Part shown: positions 1-7,381 of the stretch, piece after piece
Position numbering within the stretch: the first letter of the stretch is position 1
How the letters are laid out: every line of letters starts with the position of its first letter
Assembly: GCA_902797555.1 (NCBI GenBank)
Contig: CADBTM010000169.1
Location: forward strand, 1 to 7,669
Direction of reading: 5' to 3'
Source: Oscillospiraceae bacterium
GTDB taxonomy: Bacteria; Bacillota; Clostridia; Oscillospirales; Butyricicoccaceae
Length of the DNA stretch: 7,669 nt
Program-made: the position numbers and the translations under genes
Notes under the pieces: generated by a model
Database searches by the model: none
What the model saw: only the letters and a program-made list of their open reading frames with translations
What the model was told of the DNA's origin: nothing

Positions 1-1748
1 AACATCTCCTCCCGGTTGTTCTGGCAGATGGCGGCGTTGGTGTCGGTGAGGATCTGCGCCGGGGATTTTCCCTGCTTTGCGTTGCTGGCAAGGATGATGC
101 GGGATGCCATCATAAACAGTGCGGCGGGCACGCCCTTGCCGGACACGTCGGCCATCACCATGCACAGATGATCGTCGTCCACAAGGAAAAAGTCATAGAA
201 GTCGCCGCCCACCTCCCGGGCAGGATCCATGGTGGCGTAGATGTCAAACTCGCTCCGCTCGGGGAAGGCGGGATAGATATTGGGCAGCATATCGGCCTGG
301 ATCCGGGTGGCCAGGGCCAGCTCGGTGCCGATGCGCTCTTTTTCCGCGGTGATCTGGGTGATCTGGGTGATATAGTCCCGGGTCTTTTTGGAGAGGGCGG
401 CAAAGGATTCCGCAAGGATCTGGATCTCGTCGTCGGTGCGGTAGACGTCCTCCATCTCAAAGGCGGTGTCGCTGCCCGAGAGGGAATTGATCCGCCGGGT
501 CATGTGCTCGATGGGGCTGACGATGCGCTGGGCGACCACCAGCGCGCTCACCACGGCCAGGAGAAAGAGCACTGCCGTCACGATGACAAAGGTCTGGGTG
601 GAGTGCCTGGTGCCCTCCTGATAGGCGGTCAGTGCCTGCCCGTTGATCCTGTCATAGCTGTCCAGCATGGCGGCGGTGGGCTGATGGGTCAGATCCTTGT
701 CCACGGCGGAGATCACCGCCCAGCCCACGGAGGACATGGGCGCGCCCGTCATGTAGTATTCCTTGCCGTCCACACGGATGGTTTCCAGACCGGTGGTTCC
801 CGCCATCGCCTCGGTGATAAAATCGGCAAGCCGGGTGTTTTCGCTCTGCCGCAGGTCGTGAGCGTTGGACGAGACTTCCGGACGGAAGGTGCCGTCCTTG
901 TTGGGGGAGAAGAGAACCTGTCCGTTGCCGCTGATGACGCACAGGAAGCTGCCGTCCGAGGAAGCGGCGTCCACATAGTCCCGAACGGAGGTGAGGAACA
1001 GGTCGGCGCCCACCACGGCCACCAGTTTGCCGTCCTGGTAGACGGGGGCGGCGCATTCCAGCGTGGAGATACCGGTATAGGCGTCCGATTCCACCTGGGT
1101 AAAGACCAGCGCTCCGGCCTGCGCCGCACGGGTGTACCACGGGCGGCTGCGCACGTCCAGCGTCACCGGCGAGCCGTCGTCGTTGACGTAGGTGGCCGAG
1201 CGGTCGTTGACGAACAGCAGATGGCCGTCCGCCGTGCCCACATACAGACCGCTCAGCTTGTCGGAGGTTTCATACATGGTGCGCATGATATCGCCCATGT
1301 TGGCGACCATGCCCAGAATGGCGGATTCCTCCTCCGCGCCCTCCTCGTGGATCCACTGGACGGAGGGGGTGCCGTCGTTTGCCTTGCTGGGGGGAGCATA
1401 GGCGTGGGCGGAGAAGTTTTCCTCGTGGGCGAAAAGCTCGGTGGCAAAGGCCTGCAGGGTGAGCACGTCGGTGCGCACGTCGCCGAACAGATCGTTGGCG
1501 ATATAGGCCTGCAGGGCGGTGGTGCGGGTCATGGAGGCGGCGAGCATCGCTTCCATGGTGTTTTCCGAGACCGTCTCGATGGAGGCCTGCTGCTCGGCGC
1601 TGGCCTCTTCCACCACGCGGGAAAGATTCTTTTGCTGATAGAGGCTGACGGCCACAAAGACGGCGATCAGCGCGGCCACAAAGAGGAACATCAGAGTGAA
1701 GATCTTTTGCTGCAGGCCGCCGATTTTGATTCCTCGAATTACTTTCAT
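1..1748 (-). CDS. dCache-HAMP-PP2C (RsbU/SpoIIE-type) serine phosphatase, C-terminus cut by window edge
   Basis: Probable membrane-bound phosphatase that dephosphorylates a STAS-type anti-sigma antagonist in response to an extracellular signal. Only the first 582 residues lie in the window. A hydrophobic helix at about 17-37 is followed by a long extracytoplasmic region to about 385. That region has dCache_1 hallmarks: RSRPWY at 200-205, then a D-A-Y-T-G-I-S-T stretch (222-229) leading into a V-V-G-A-D-L motif near 245-250. A second membrane helix spans about 386-406. A HAMP-like segment starting at IVSPIEHMTRRI (409-420) and a short helical linker with repeated ITQ follow. TRIQADMLP (481-489) and EVGGDFYDFF (512-521) open the PP2C_SpoIIE domain, and MADVSGKGVPAALFM (532-546) carries the second acidic motif. 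Asp516 and Asp534 are the expected metal ligands. ATG at 1748 is the only sensible start; it lies 39 bases after the preceding stop, with a purine-rich but poorly spaced GGAAGGAAGGG upstream. It is probably the last visible gene of the operon with the tyrosine phosphatase and DUF975 genes. The family call is strong; substrate and ligand are inferred. Confidence 0.93.
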   Translation of the reverse strand, partial: MKVIRGIKIGGLQQKIFTLMFLFVAALIAVFVAVSLYQQKNLSRVVEEASAEQQASIETVSENTMEAMLAASMTRTTALQAYIANDLFGDVRTDVLTLQAFATELFAHEENFSAHAYAPPSKANDGTPSVQWIHEEGAEEESAILGMVANMGDIMRTMYETSDKLSGLYVGTADGHLLFVNDRSATYVNDDGSPVTLDVRSRPWYTRAAQAGALVFTQVESDAYTGISTLECAAPVYQDGKLVAVVGADLFLTSVRDYVDAASSDGSFLCVISGNGQVLFSPNKDGTFRPEVSSNAHDLRQSENTRLADFITEAMAGTTGLETIRVDGKEYYMTGAPMSSVGWAVISAVDKDLTHQPTAAMLDSYDRINGQALTAYQEGTRHSTQTFVIVTAVLFLLAVVSALVVAQRIVSPIEHMTRRINSLSGSDTAFEMEDVYRTDDEIQILAESFAALSKKTRDYITQITQITAEKERIGTELALATRIQADMLPNIYPAFPERSEFDIYATMDPAREVGGDFYDFFLVDDDHLCMVMADVSGKGVPAALFMMASRIILASNAKQGKSPAQILTDTNAAICQNNREEM

Positions 1749-1787
1749 AGTATGTCCCGATCCCTTCCTTCCGGGGGGTTTCTGTGT

Positions 1788-3344
1788 TTACCGATCGCCT
1801 GCAAGGCAAGCCCGCAGGGCGGCGATCTCGGTCTCCGTCATGCCGGAGTCGGTGAGATATTGTACGGCGGCCTGTTCATAATCGGCCTCGGCCGGCAGGG
1901 AGGCGTCCTCCAGCCCGGCAAAGGTCCGGAACAGATACCGGGCGTTGCTTTGCAGCAGCGCCGTATATTGGGAGCTGTCCTTTTCCAGATGATAATAGTT
2001 GACGAAGGAGAGCATATAGTCGTCCAGCATTTCCTCGTAGGATGCGCCCATCAGCGCCTCCAGCAGCATCACGGCAAAGCCGGTGCGATCCTTGCCCTCC
2101 AGACAGTGGATGAGATAGGGCCCCTCGTGCGCGCTCATGGCGCGCAGGTCGTCCGCCAGCATATGCCGGAAGGACTCGGCGGTAAAGTCCACCCCCAGCG
2201 TGCCGGAGGTGATGACATCGCCCGCCTCGTACAGCGATTTGTAATAGGGGGAGGCAAAGCCCTCGGCGGCGAGCATGCTCTCGATACCCTCGCCGCTGTC
2301 GGACAGGTTGACCACCGTCCGGATGCCTGCGCGGGCATACAGAGCGTCACACAGAGCCGCTCTGCCCCGTCCGTTGTCCACGGCGGAGGCGGCGCGGTAG
2401 AGGATATTCGTGCCCAAGCGCCCCATGTTCACCGGGCGGAAATTGCAGAAAGCCTCGTCGGAAGGATAGTCCTCCCGGGCGTCGGTATAGATCAGCTTGC
2501 GCGCCTGATACTGGCGGAGATAGGCCGCCTTGCCCGCCATGGAGATGGTGACTGGCGTGCCGACGGAGGCATCGTCCAGCCCGGCCTGCCCGGCAAAGGA
2601 GCGTAGATTGACGCACAGGCTGATCTCATCCGCCTTGACCACCAGCACCATTTCCCCGGGGTTGACGTCGGAATAGCCTGTGCCCACGGGCATGGTATAT
2701 TCGGCGTCGCCCACGGTCACCGTCACCCTGTCGCCCGGCTCAAAGCCGGCGGCGCCAAAGGCGTCGGGGGAGAGATCCAGATAGACGTTGCCGTGGCGGC
2801 TGATCCCGCCGACGGTGCACAAAACGCTTCTGTCGCCCGCATAGCGGTAGACCATGGCCACCGCCTCGGCCAGCGTGCAGACCTTTTGCGGCGCCAGCGT
2901 TCCGGCGATGCCGTTGACGATGTGCCGTTCGGTGAGGTAGGCAAAGGCTTCGGCGGCCTCCTCAGGCACGGCGTCCGCGTCGGAAAAGTTCAGCGCGGGT
3001 GCGTCTCCCGGGACAAGCCCGCCGCCCAGCTGCTGCACGCAGCGATAAAGCAGGGCGGCCATCTGGGCACGGGTCACGAGGGCCTGGGAGGGCGCATCCT
3101 CCTTCTGGGGCCAGAGCAGGACATCTGCGTCCAGCTCCACCGCGTTTTGTACCAGATCGATCGCCTGCGAGCGGGTGACCGGAGAGGTGGGAACGGCGTC
3201 CTCGATGACGAGGGCCTTTGTCTCCGCCCACTCCATCGCCTGGGCATACCAGGGCGAGCCCTGGGCAAACGCTGCCCCGGGCAGGAGGGAGAACGCCATC
3301 AGCACTGCCAGCAGCAGGCTGAGACCTTTGCCTATGATTTTCAT
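1788..3344 (-). CDS. Secreted SLH-domain protein with SAM-HAT-C-like domain and tyrosine phosphatase domain
   Basis: Predicted 518-residue exported phosphatase. A signal peptide (1-27, ending LLPGAAFA) is followed by two degenerate SLH-like repeats at about 30-107 and 120-170 (the second from FSDADAVP to MVYRYAG), which could hold the protein on cell-wall polymer. Residues about 184-277 resemble the C-terminal beta-barrel of SAM hydroxide adenosyltransferases (former DUF62): GNVYLDL, then TGYSDVNPGE, then a C-V-N-L segment and G-T-P-V-T-I. The N-terminal SAM-binding half of that family is absent. Residues about 300-518 form a Y_phosphatase3-type domain with FRPVNMGRLG, TVVNLSDS and the P-loop HCLEGKDRTG at 413-422. 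This fits HC-X5-R-T with Cys414 as nucleophile and Arg420 as phosphate binder, so the domain looks active. A C-terminal YLTDSGMTETEIAALR matches the end of this phosphatase family. It starts 26 bases after the DUF975 stop and ends 39 bases before the PP2C gene. Substrate unknown; it may be a phosphoprotein, phospholipid or phosphosugar at the cell surface. Confidence 0.9.
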   Translation of the reverse strand: MKIIGKGLSLLLAVLMAFSLLPGAAFAQGSPWYAQAMEWAETKALVIEDAVPTSPVTRSQAIDLVQNAVELDADVLLWPQKEDAPSQALVTRAQMAALLYRCVQQLGGGLVPGDAPALNFSDADAVPEEAAEAFAYLTERHIVNGIAGTLAPQKVCTLAEAVAMVYRYAGDRSVLCTVGGISRHGNVYLDLSPDAFGAAGFEPGDRVTVTVGDAEYTMPVGTGYSDVNPGEMVLVVKADEISLCVNLRSFAGQAGLDDASVGTPVTISMAGKAAYLRQYQARKLIYTDAREDYPSDEAFCNFRPVNMGRLGTNILYRAASAVDNGRGRAALCDALYARAGIRTVVNLSDSGEGIESMLAAEGFASPYYKSLYEAGDVITSGTLGVDFTAESFRHMLADDLRAMSAHEGPYLIHCLEGKDRTGFAVMLLEALMGASYEEMLDDYMLSFVNYYHLEKDSSQYTALLQSNARYLFRTFAGLEDASLPAEADYEQAAVQYLTDSGMTETEIAALRACLAGDR

Positions 3345-3352
3345 GTGTTTCA

Positions 3353-3356
3353 CTCC
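3353..3356 (-). promoter_or_regulatory. Ribosome binding site that decides the start of the tyrosine phosphatase gene
   Basis: GGAG on the minus strand lies 8 bases before ATG at 3344. The frame is also open from a GTG at 3353, but that codon overlaps the GGAG itself and would have no usable site upstream. ATG at 3344 is therefore preferred; it gives a normal signal peptide beginning MKIIGKG. Confidence 0.7.
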
Positions 3357-3370
3357 AAACAGATGATTTT

Positions 3371-4072
3371 TCAGTCCTTCAGATCGTTGTAGAACACCGC
3401 GCAGGCGCTCTCACGGTAGGGGTTCGTCCAGAAGAGATTGAGCAGACCGGCGGTGAGCACGCTCAGAAGATACCAGCCGATAAAGGAAAGGTCCATGACG
3501 AAGGCCTTCCACTTGTTGCCCCGCATCAGCTCCTTGGAGCGGCGGATGACCTCCATGGAGGGCAGATCGGGCTCGTCCCGGAGGATATAGGGCACCAGAC
3601 GGTAGGAATAGGCCTTGATGATGCCGGGGATGATGAACAGCAGTCCCCACAGGAAGGTGAACAGGTCGGTGAGGAACAGGGTGAGCAGCGTGCGGACATA
3701 GTCACCGAAGCCCTCCTTGATGACGCTGAGGGTGACCGAGGTGTCCCGGGCGTTTTTGTTGAAGAACCGATAGCAGCCCACCTTGAGGGGGTTGAACAAA
3801 AAGATCTTCAACAGGATGCCCACCACGCCCACCGAGGTGATGGCGGCAAAAATGCCCGTGATCTGTCCGGGGGTGAGCTGGGACACGGCATTCTGAAAGG
3901 AGACCGAAATGCTTGCATTCTCCTGCGGGGGAACGGCGTTCTGCGCGTTTTTCGCGCCGGAGGTGGCCACGCCGCCCACCAGCAGCGCCAGCAGGACGGC
4001 CGCGATCACGCAGTTCCAATAATTTGCCCGAAAGACTTTTTTGCCCAAGGCTTTGATATCTCGAACGGTCAT
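3371..4072 (-). CDS. DUF975 family integral membrane protein
   Basis: A 233-residue membrane protein of the DUF975 family (PF06161), whose molecular function is not established. Four hydrophobic stretches are visible at about 18-36, 72-94, 126-151 and 190-216, joined by short polar loops. Family hallmarks are in the last third: a conserved SKELMRGNKWKAF segment (179-191), then LSFIGWYLL (195-203), FWTNPYRES (214-222) and a C-terminal AVFYNDL. Length is normal for the family and both ends look intact. The start ATG has a very strong AAGGAGGA five bases upstream. It is the first gene after the hairpin-rich gap and runs with 26-base spacing into the secreted tyrosine phosphatase gene, so the two are probably cotranscribed. 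A role in the envelope (for example export or handling of the neighbouring surface proteins) is only guilt by association. Confidence 0.92.
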   Translation of the reverse strand: MTVRDIKALGKKVFRANYWNCVIAAVLLALLVGGVATSGAKNAQNAVPPQENASISVSFQNAVSQLTPGQITGIFAAITSVGVVGILLKIFLFNPLKVGCYRFFNKNARDTSVTLSVIKEGFGDYVRTLLTLFLTDLFTFLWGLLFIIPGIIKAYSYRLVPYILRDEPDLPSMEVIRRSKELMRGNKWKAFVMDLSFIGWYLLSVLTAGLLNLFWTNPYRESACAVFYNDLKD

Positions 4073-4076
4073 AGAA

Positions 4077-4084
4077 TCCTCCTT
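4077..4084 (-). promoter_or_regulatory. Strong ribosome binding site of the DUF975 gene
   Basis: AAGGAGGA on the minus strand, about five bases before ATG at 4072. A near-perfect Shine-Dalgarno match that fixes this start. I see no convincing sigma-A promoter between it and the surface-protein stop codon. Confidence 0.85.
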
Positions 4085-4097
4085 GATGTGACGTGTT

Positions 4098-4112
4098 CCC
4101 CGAAAAACGGGG
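4098..4112 (-). other. Small GC hairpin upstream of the DUF975 gene
   Basis: Perfect 5-bp stem CCCCG/CGGGG around a five-base loop that reads UUUUU in the minus-strand transcript. It sits 13 bases before the DUF975 Shine-Dalgarno sequence. No U-run follows, so it is not a classical terminator. It could influence mRNA processing or translation of the downstream genes. Confidence 0.5.
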
Positions 4113-4114
4113 CT

Positions 4115-4132
4115 CAGACAGGGGTCTGTCTG
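4115..4132 (-). other. Middle hairpin of the intergenic set
   Basis: Perfect 7-bp inverted repeat CAGACAG/CTGTCTG with a four-base loop. It lies between the two GC hairpins in the gap separating the surface protein from the DUF975 gene. No U-tract follows in either direction. Confidence 0.55.
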
Positions 4133-4141
4133 TATACGGAG

Positions 4142-4171
4142 GGGGGCGCAGTCTGGGTTTGCTGCGCCCCC
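4142..4171 (-). terminator. Strong GC hairpin just after the surface-protein gene; possible partial terminator
   Basis: Perfect 10-bp stem GGGGGCGCAG/CTGCGCCCCC with a ten-base loop, beginning only 6 bases after the TAA of the SLH surface protein. Stability and position fit a transcript end, but the downstream minus-strand sequence (CTCCGTATAC) has no U-run. It may be a weak terminator, a 3'-end stabiliser or a processing site that lowers expression of the downstream genes relative to the surface protein. Confidence 0.5.
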
Positions 4172-4177
4172 GGTGTG

Positions 4178-7100
4178 TTATTTTGCAAGCTTGTCGTATT
4201 GCATCAGGATCTGCGCCACCTCTGCGCGGGAGACGAGCGCAGCGGGAGCAAAGACGTATTCCTCTTTGTCCTGGGTCACGCCGGCGCCGGCAGCCCACTG
4301 CACGGCGGGGATGGCCCATTTGCTGATGTCGAAGAAGTCGTTATAGTCGAGAATATTGGTGTCCTCGCCCACGCTGACGTCCACGCCCATATGCTGAGCA
4401 AAGCGGTGCAGCAGGGTCACCAGCTGTTCCCGGTTGATGAGGATGTCGGGGCCGAAGCGTCCGTCGCCAAAGCCCTGAACGATGCCGTTTTCGGCGGCCC
4501 ACAGGATGGCGTCGGTATACCACATGCCGGCGGCCACGTCAGAGAAGGCGCTTTCGCCCGTCACGGCAGGCTGTCCCGCGATGCGATAGAGCACGGTGGC
4601 AAACATGGCGCGGCTCATGGGGACGTCGGGGGAGAAGGTGTCCTCTCCGGTGCCCTCCAGATAGCCCTTTTCATAGCAGTAGGCCACGGCCTCCCGATAG
4701 GCTGCGTCGGCGGCCACGTCCACAAAGGGGAACTGGGGCTCCTGAGGCTGGGGATCGGTGGGAGTGGGATCCGCGGGCGCGGGAGTGGGATCGGCCCATC
4801 CGGTGGTGGACTCCCGATGCCATTTTGCCGTCAGGCAGAGATAGTCTTCGGTGATCGTGTCGTTTTCAAAATCCCACGGCTCGTCACCAAAATACCAGCC
4901 GAGGAAGGTATAATGGTCGCGGACAGGATCGGCGGGCCGGGTCACCTTGTCGCCGTAGGCCAGACCGGTCTGCGGCTCAACCTCGCTGCCGCCGTCGGAG
5001 TCAAACTCCACAATGGCAGTGGCGACCACCGGGCCAAGGTCTTCGTGACGGATCAGCTCGACGCCGTTCTTGAGGACCATGACGGCCAGCGTCTTGTCCA
5101 CGTCGTCAGGGGTGAGGGTATAGGTCTCGCCGGTGGCGCCGTCGATGGGGAAGAGGTCAATGCGCTCGCACAGATCGCCGTACTCGTTGCGATAGACGGT
5201 ATTGACCTGCTCGCACCACTGATAGACGAGGTCCTCCGCGTCCTCGGGATCGGCCTGTGCCTCCAGCGTGCCGCCCACCAGCAGGTTCATGGAAACCATC
5301 TGGATTCCGTACAGACCGGTGACGAACTCGGCCTTCACCGGCTCGCTGGGCTCTCCGCCGGAAAGCGACATCACGCGGGTATAGACCTCATACACGGTGG
5401 CGGGCTCCAGTCCGTCAAAGGTAACGGTCTCGCCCTCGCGCATCCATTCCCAGTTGGCGTTTTCCCACATCTCGTCGTCGGGCTCCACGCCTTTTTCCAC
5501 GATGATGTATTCCTGCATGAAGGTGCCGTACACCGTGATGCTGTCGCAGCTCCAGGAATAAAGCTTGGGCGCGACGGCCGGGCCGGCGGCAGCATCCGGA
5601 ACCACGGTACCGCCCGCTTCGGCGTCGCCCACGGGAGCGGTGCCGGCATAGACGATCACCGAGATCAGAGCGCCCACGTCGTCGGAGGTGACGGTATAGG
5701 TCTTGCCGGTGGCGCCTTCGATGGACGTGGCGGGGGAGTCGTCGTAGGCCTTCAGCCACTGATACTGCAGATCCGCGTTCGCGGGGTCGGGATCGGCGGT
5801 GAGCACGGTGCCCACGGTGATGGACGCGTCGTCACACAGGATTCCCACGCTGTCCAGCAAGGTGGCGATGGAGGCTTTGACGCCGTCACCGGTATCGCCC
5901 ACGGCGCGGCCGTAGATCTCATATTCGGTGCCGGGGGTCAGATCCTGGAAGGTGAAGGTATACTCGCTGTGGCCCTGCGCGGCATTGCTCCAATCGGGGG
6001 AGTCGCCCTTCTTTGCGATGGTATATTCCCGACCGTCCTCCGTCAAGATCTCCACACAGGTGGACGCCCAGGAGCAGATCTCGGGAGCGCCCTCCAGAGG
6101 CGACACGTAGCCCACGCTGGTGCGGGAGAGGAGGCTGCCGCCCAGCATGGCGCCCACCTCGAGGAACTTGTCCGCGTCATAGCCGGTGACGGTATAGGTG
6201 TCGCCGGTGGCGCCGGGGATCTCCCGCAGAACGGACATGGACCAGCCCTCTTCCGAGGCGACCTCTTCCTCGCGGTACCACTGATACTCCAAAACGGGGT
6301 CGGAGGTGACGTGAAGGGTGGTGCCCACGGTGATCTCATCGGGCGCGTCCACCAGATCGGGACCGGACACGAGAGAGGTGGAGAAGGGATACTTGGCGCC
6401 GTCAAACGCTGCGCCCACGGGACGGGTGTACAGATCGTACTCGGTGGCGGGGGACAGCCCGGCGATCCGGACGTCGCCCTCCTCATCGGGCGTAACGGCA
6501 TGGCTCCAATCGGGCGTGCCGTCCTTTTCCGCGACGGCATATTCCTGCCCCTCGGTGCCGGAGAACTCAATGAAATCGGCCTGCACGTTGCCGATCATAA
6601 AGAGCGGCGCATACACCGGCCCGATGCCGTCCAGCACGGCCAGCTGATCATAGCCGGGGGTGGAGACGATGACGGCCAGCATGGTGCCGGGCTGTTCCCA
6701 GATCGAGTGGGTCGCCTGGGACGTGCCGTCCAGGGGGACGTAGACATGGCGCTCGCCGCCGTTGCCGTCGTCCACCACGGTGTCGCGGCACCACGAATAG
6801 ATCACGTCGGCGTCGGCGGGGGAGATCTGAACGGAAACCGTGCCGAACATCACACAGCCTTCGTCGCCCATGACCAGCTGCACGTCCTCCAGACCGGTGA
6901 CGCACTGGGTCTCGGCGGCGATGCCGTCCTCCACGCCGGTGAGGCGGGTGTAGACGGAATAGGCGGTGGCATATTTCACATCGGAAAAGTCCACCTTGCC
7001 GTCGGCCTGCGCCGGAATGGCCTTGTTCCAATCCAGCGTGCCGGTATCTCTCTCGACGAGGGCATATTCCTGCCCCTCCACGCCGAGAAAATGAAGGGTA

Positions 7101-7243
7101 TTGCTCTCCGCATCCCACGAGACAAACTCTGCGGGAACGGCCTCCTGCGCGTCGGCTTCGGCGAATGCCGCTCCGGGGAGCAGAGCAAACACCATGGACA
7201 GCGCCAGAAGCCACGAAAGAACTTTCGTTTTCTTGCTTGTCAT
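4178..7243 (-). CDS. Large SLH-anchored surface protein with four Ig/FN3-like repeat units and an InlB-type repeat
   Basis: A 1021-residue secreted, probably S-layer-associated protein. The signal peptide (1-28) ends LLPGAAFA. Four two-part units follow. Each begins with an FN3-like segment marked by EGQEY, EGQEY, DGREY and FMQEY at residues 56, 231, 403 and 575, so the period is 172-175 residues. Its T-x-Y-x-x-Y-x-R strand is followed by an Ig-like segment with VGTxL, YQW, GATGxTYT and a DDV turn. Unit 1 has lost the GATG motif. Residues about 745-807 match a Listeria/Bacteroides InlB_B repeat (FDSDGGS to LTAKW, with FLGWYF). A Pro/Thr-rich linker (about 811-837) leads to three SLH repeats at about 838-892, 899-952 and 966-1018, each ending in an S/N-R-A/E helix. 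SLH triplets typically bind secondary cell-wall polymer, so the repeats should project outward. There is no enzyme motif; a structural, adhesive or binding role is inferred. AAGGAGG seven bases upstream and a sigma-A-like promoter support start 7243. Confidence 0.95.
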   Translation of the reverse strand: MTSKKTKVLSWLLALSMVFALLPGAAFAEADAQEAVPAEFVSWDAESNTLHFLGVEGQEYALVERDTGTLDWNKAIPAQADGKVDFSDVKYATAYSVYTRLTGVEDGIAAETQCVTGLEDVQLVMGDEGCVMFGTVSVQISPADADVIYSWCRDTVVDDGNGGERHVYVPLDGTSQATHSIWEQPGTMLAVIVSTPGYDQLAVLDGIGPVYAPLFMIGNVQADFIEFSGTEGQEYAVAEKDGTPDWSHAVTPDEEGDVRIAGLSPATEYDLYTRPVGAAFDGAKYPFSTSLVSGPDLVDAPDEITVGTTLHVTSDPVLEYQWYREEEVASEEGWSMSVLREIPGATGDTYTVTGYDADKFLEVGAMLGGSLLSRTSVGYVSPLEGAPEICSWASTCVEILTEDGREYTIAKKGDSPDWSNAAQGHSEYTFTFQDLTPGTEYEIYGRAVGDTGDGVKASIATLLDSVGILCDDASITVGTVLTADPDPANADLQYQWLKAYDDSPATSIEGATGKTYTVTSDDVGALISVIVYAGTAPVGDAEAGGTVVPDAAAGPAVAPKLYSWSCDSITVYGTFMQEYIIVEKGVEPDDEMWENANWEWMREGETVTFDGLEPATVYEVYTRVMSLSGGEPSEPVKAEFVTGLYGIQMVSMNLLVGGTLEAQADPEDAEDLVYQWCEQVNTVYRNEYGDLCERIDLFPIDGATGETYTLTPDDVDKTLAVMVLKNGVELIRHEDLGPVVATAIVEFDSDGGSEVEPQTGLAYGDKVTRPADPVRDHYTFLGWYFGDEPWDFENDTITEDYLCLTAKWHRESTTGWADPTPAPADPTPTDPQPQEPQFPFVDVAADAAYREAVAYCYEKGYLEGTGEDTFSPDVPMSRAMFATVLYRIAGQPAVTGESAFSDVAAGMWYTDAILWAAENGIVQGFGDGRFGPDILINREQLVTLLHRFAQHMGVDVSVGEDTNILDYNDFFDISKWAIPAVQWAAGAGVTQDKEEYVFAPAALVSRAEVAQILMQYDKLAK
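5111..6214 (-). repeat. Three near-identical 30-base direct repeats inside the surface-protein gene
   Basis: Copies at 5111-5140, 5687-5716 and 6185-6214 differ pairwise at only two of 30 positions. They encode the GATGxTYT strand of units 4, 3 and 2. The DNA between them is much more diverged than the copies, which makes them possible sites for recombination between units. Confidence 0.75.
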
Positions 7244-7250
7244 ACTGTGT

Positions 7251-7258
7251 CCTCCTTA
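7251..7258 (-). promoter_or_regulatory. Ribosome binding site of the SLH surface protein
   Basis: TAAGGAGG on the minus strand, seven bases before ATG at 7243. A strong match at good spacing, consistent with an abundant surface protein. Confidence 0.85.
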
Positions 7259-7305
7259 CAAAACGATCTTTCCAATGGATCAGGAAAAATAATTTAGCAC
7301 CTTAA

Positions 7306-7334
7306 AATATAACAAATTCATCCGATGGTGTCAA
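7306..7334 (-). promoter_or_regulatory. Sigma-A-like promoter of the SLH surface protein
   Basis: Minus-strand -35 TTGACA (7334-7329, perfect consensus), 17-base spacer, -10 TATATT (7311-7306). Transcription would begin near 7299, giving a leader of roughly 55 bases before ATG at 7243. It may also serve the DUF975, tyrosine phosphatase and PP2C genes by read-through, since no other clear promoter is seen before them. Confidence 0.8.
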
Positions 7335-7354
7335 GCAAAGGGACGAAATTTGTT
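7311..7354. repeat. Interrupted inverted repeat around the surface-protein promoter
   Basis: Arms AACAAATT (7311-7318) and AATTTGTT (7347-7354) are exact inverted copies. With a one-base offset the match extends inward as CATCC (7319-7323) against GGACG (7341-7345). The left arm abuts the -10 and the right arm lies upstream of the -35 of the minus-strand promoter, a possible operator arrangement. The region is AT-rich, so chance occurrence cannot be excluded. Confidence 0.4.
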
Positions 7355-7381
7355 CTTTCTAACGCAAAAAGAAAAAAGCGC

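Noticed and set aside
168..2606. Very long plus-strand open frame (812 codons) opposite the PP2C and tyrosine phosphatase genes
   Set aside because: Its product is Gly/His-rich without domains and it spans two well-recognised minus-strand genes and their spacer. It is an artefact of GC-rich codon use.
3351..3353. GTG as start of the tyrosine phosphatase
   Set aside because: It overlaps the only Shine-Dalgarno-like GGAG. ATG at 3344 has the site at 8-base spacing and gives a standard signal peptide.
4142..4171. Calling this hairpin a definite intrinsic terminator
   Set aside because: The stem is strong, but no U-tract follows on the minus strand, so only a tentative label is justified.
4088..7297. 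Plus-strand open frame of 1069 codons opposite the SLH surface protein
   Set aside because: Low-complexity Gly/His/Val-rich translation, no recognisable domain, while the minus strand encodes clear signal peptide, InlB-type and SLH repeats.
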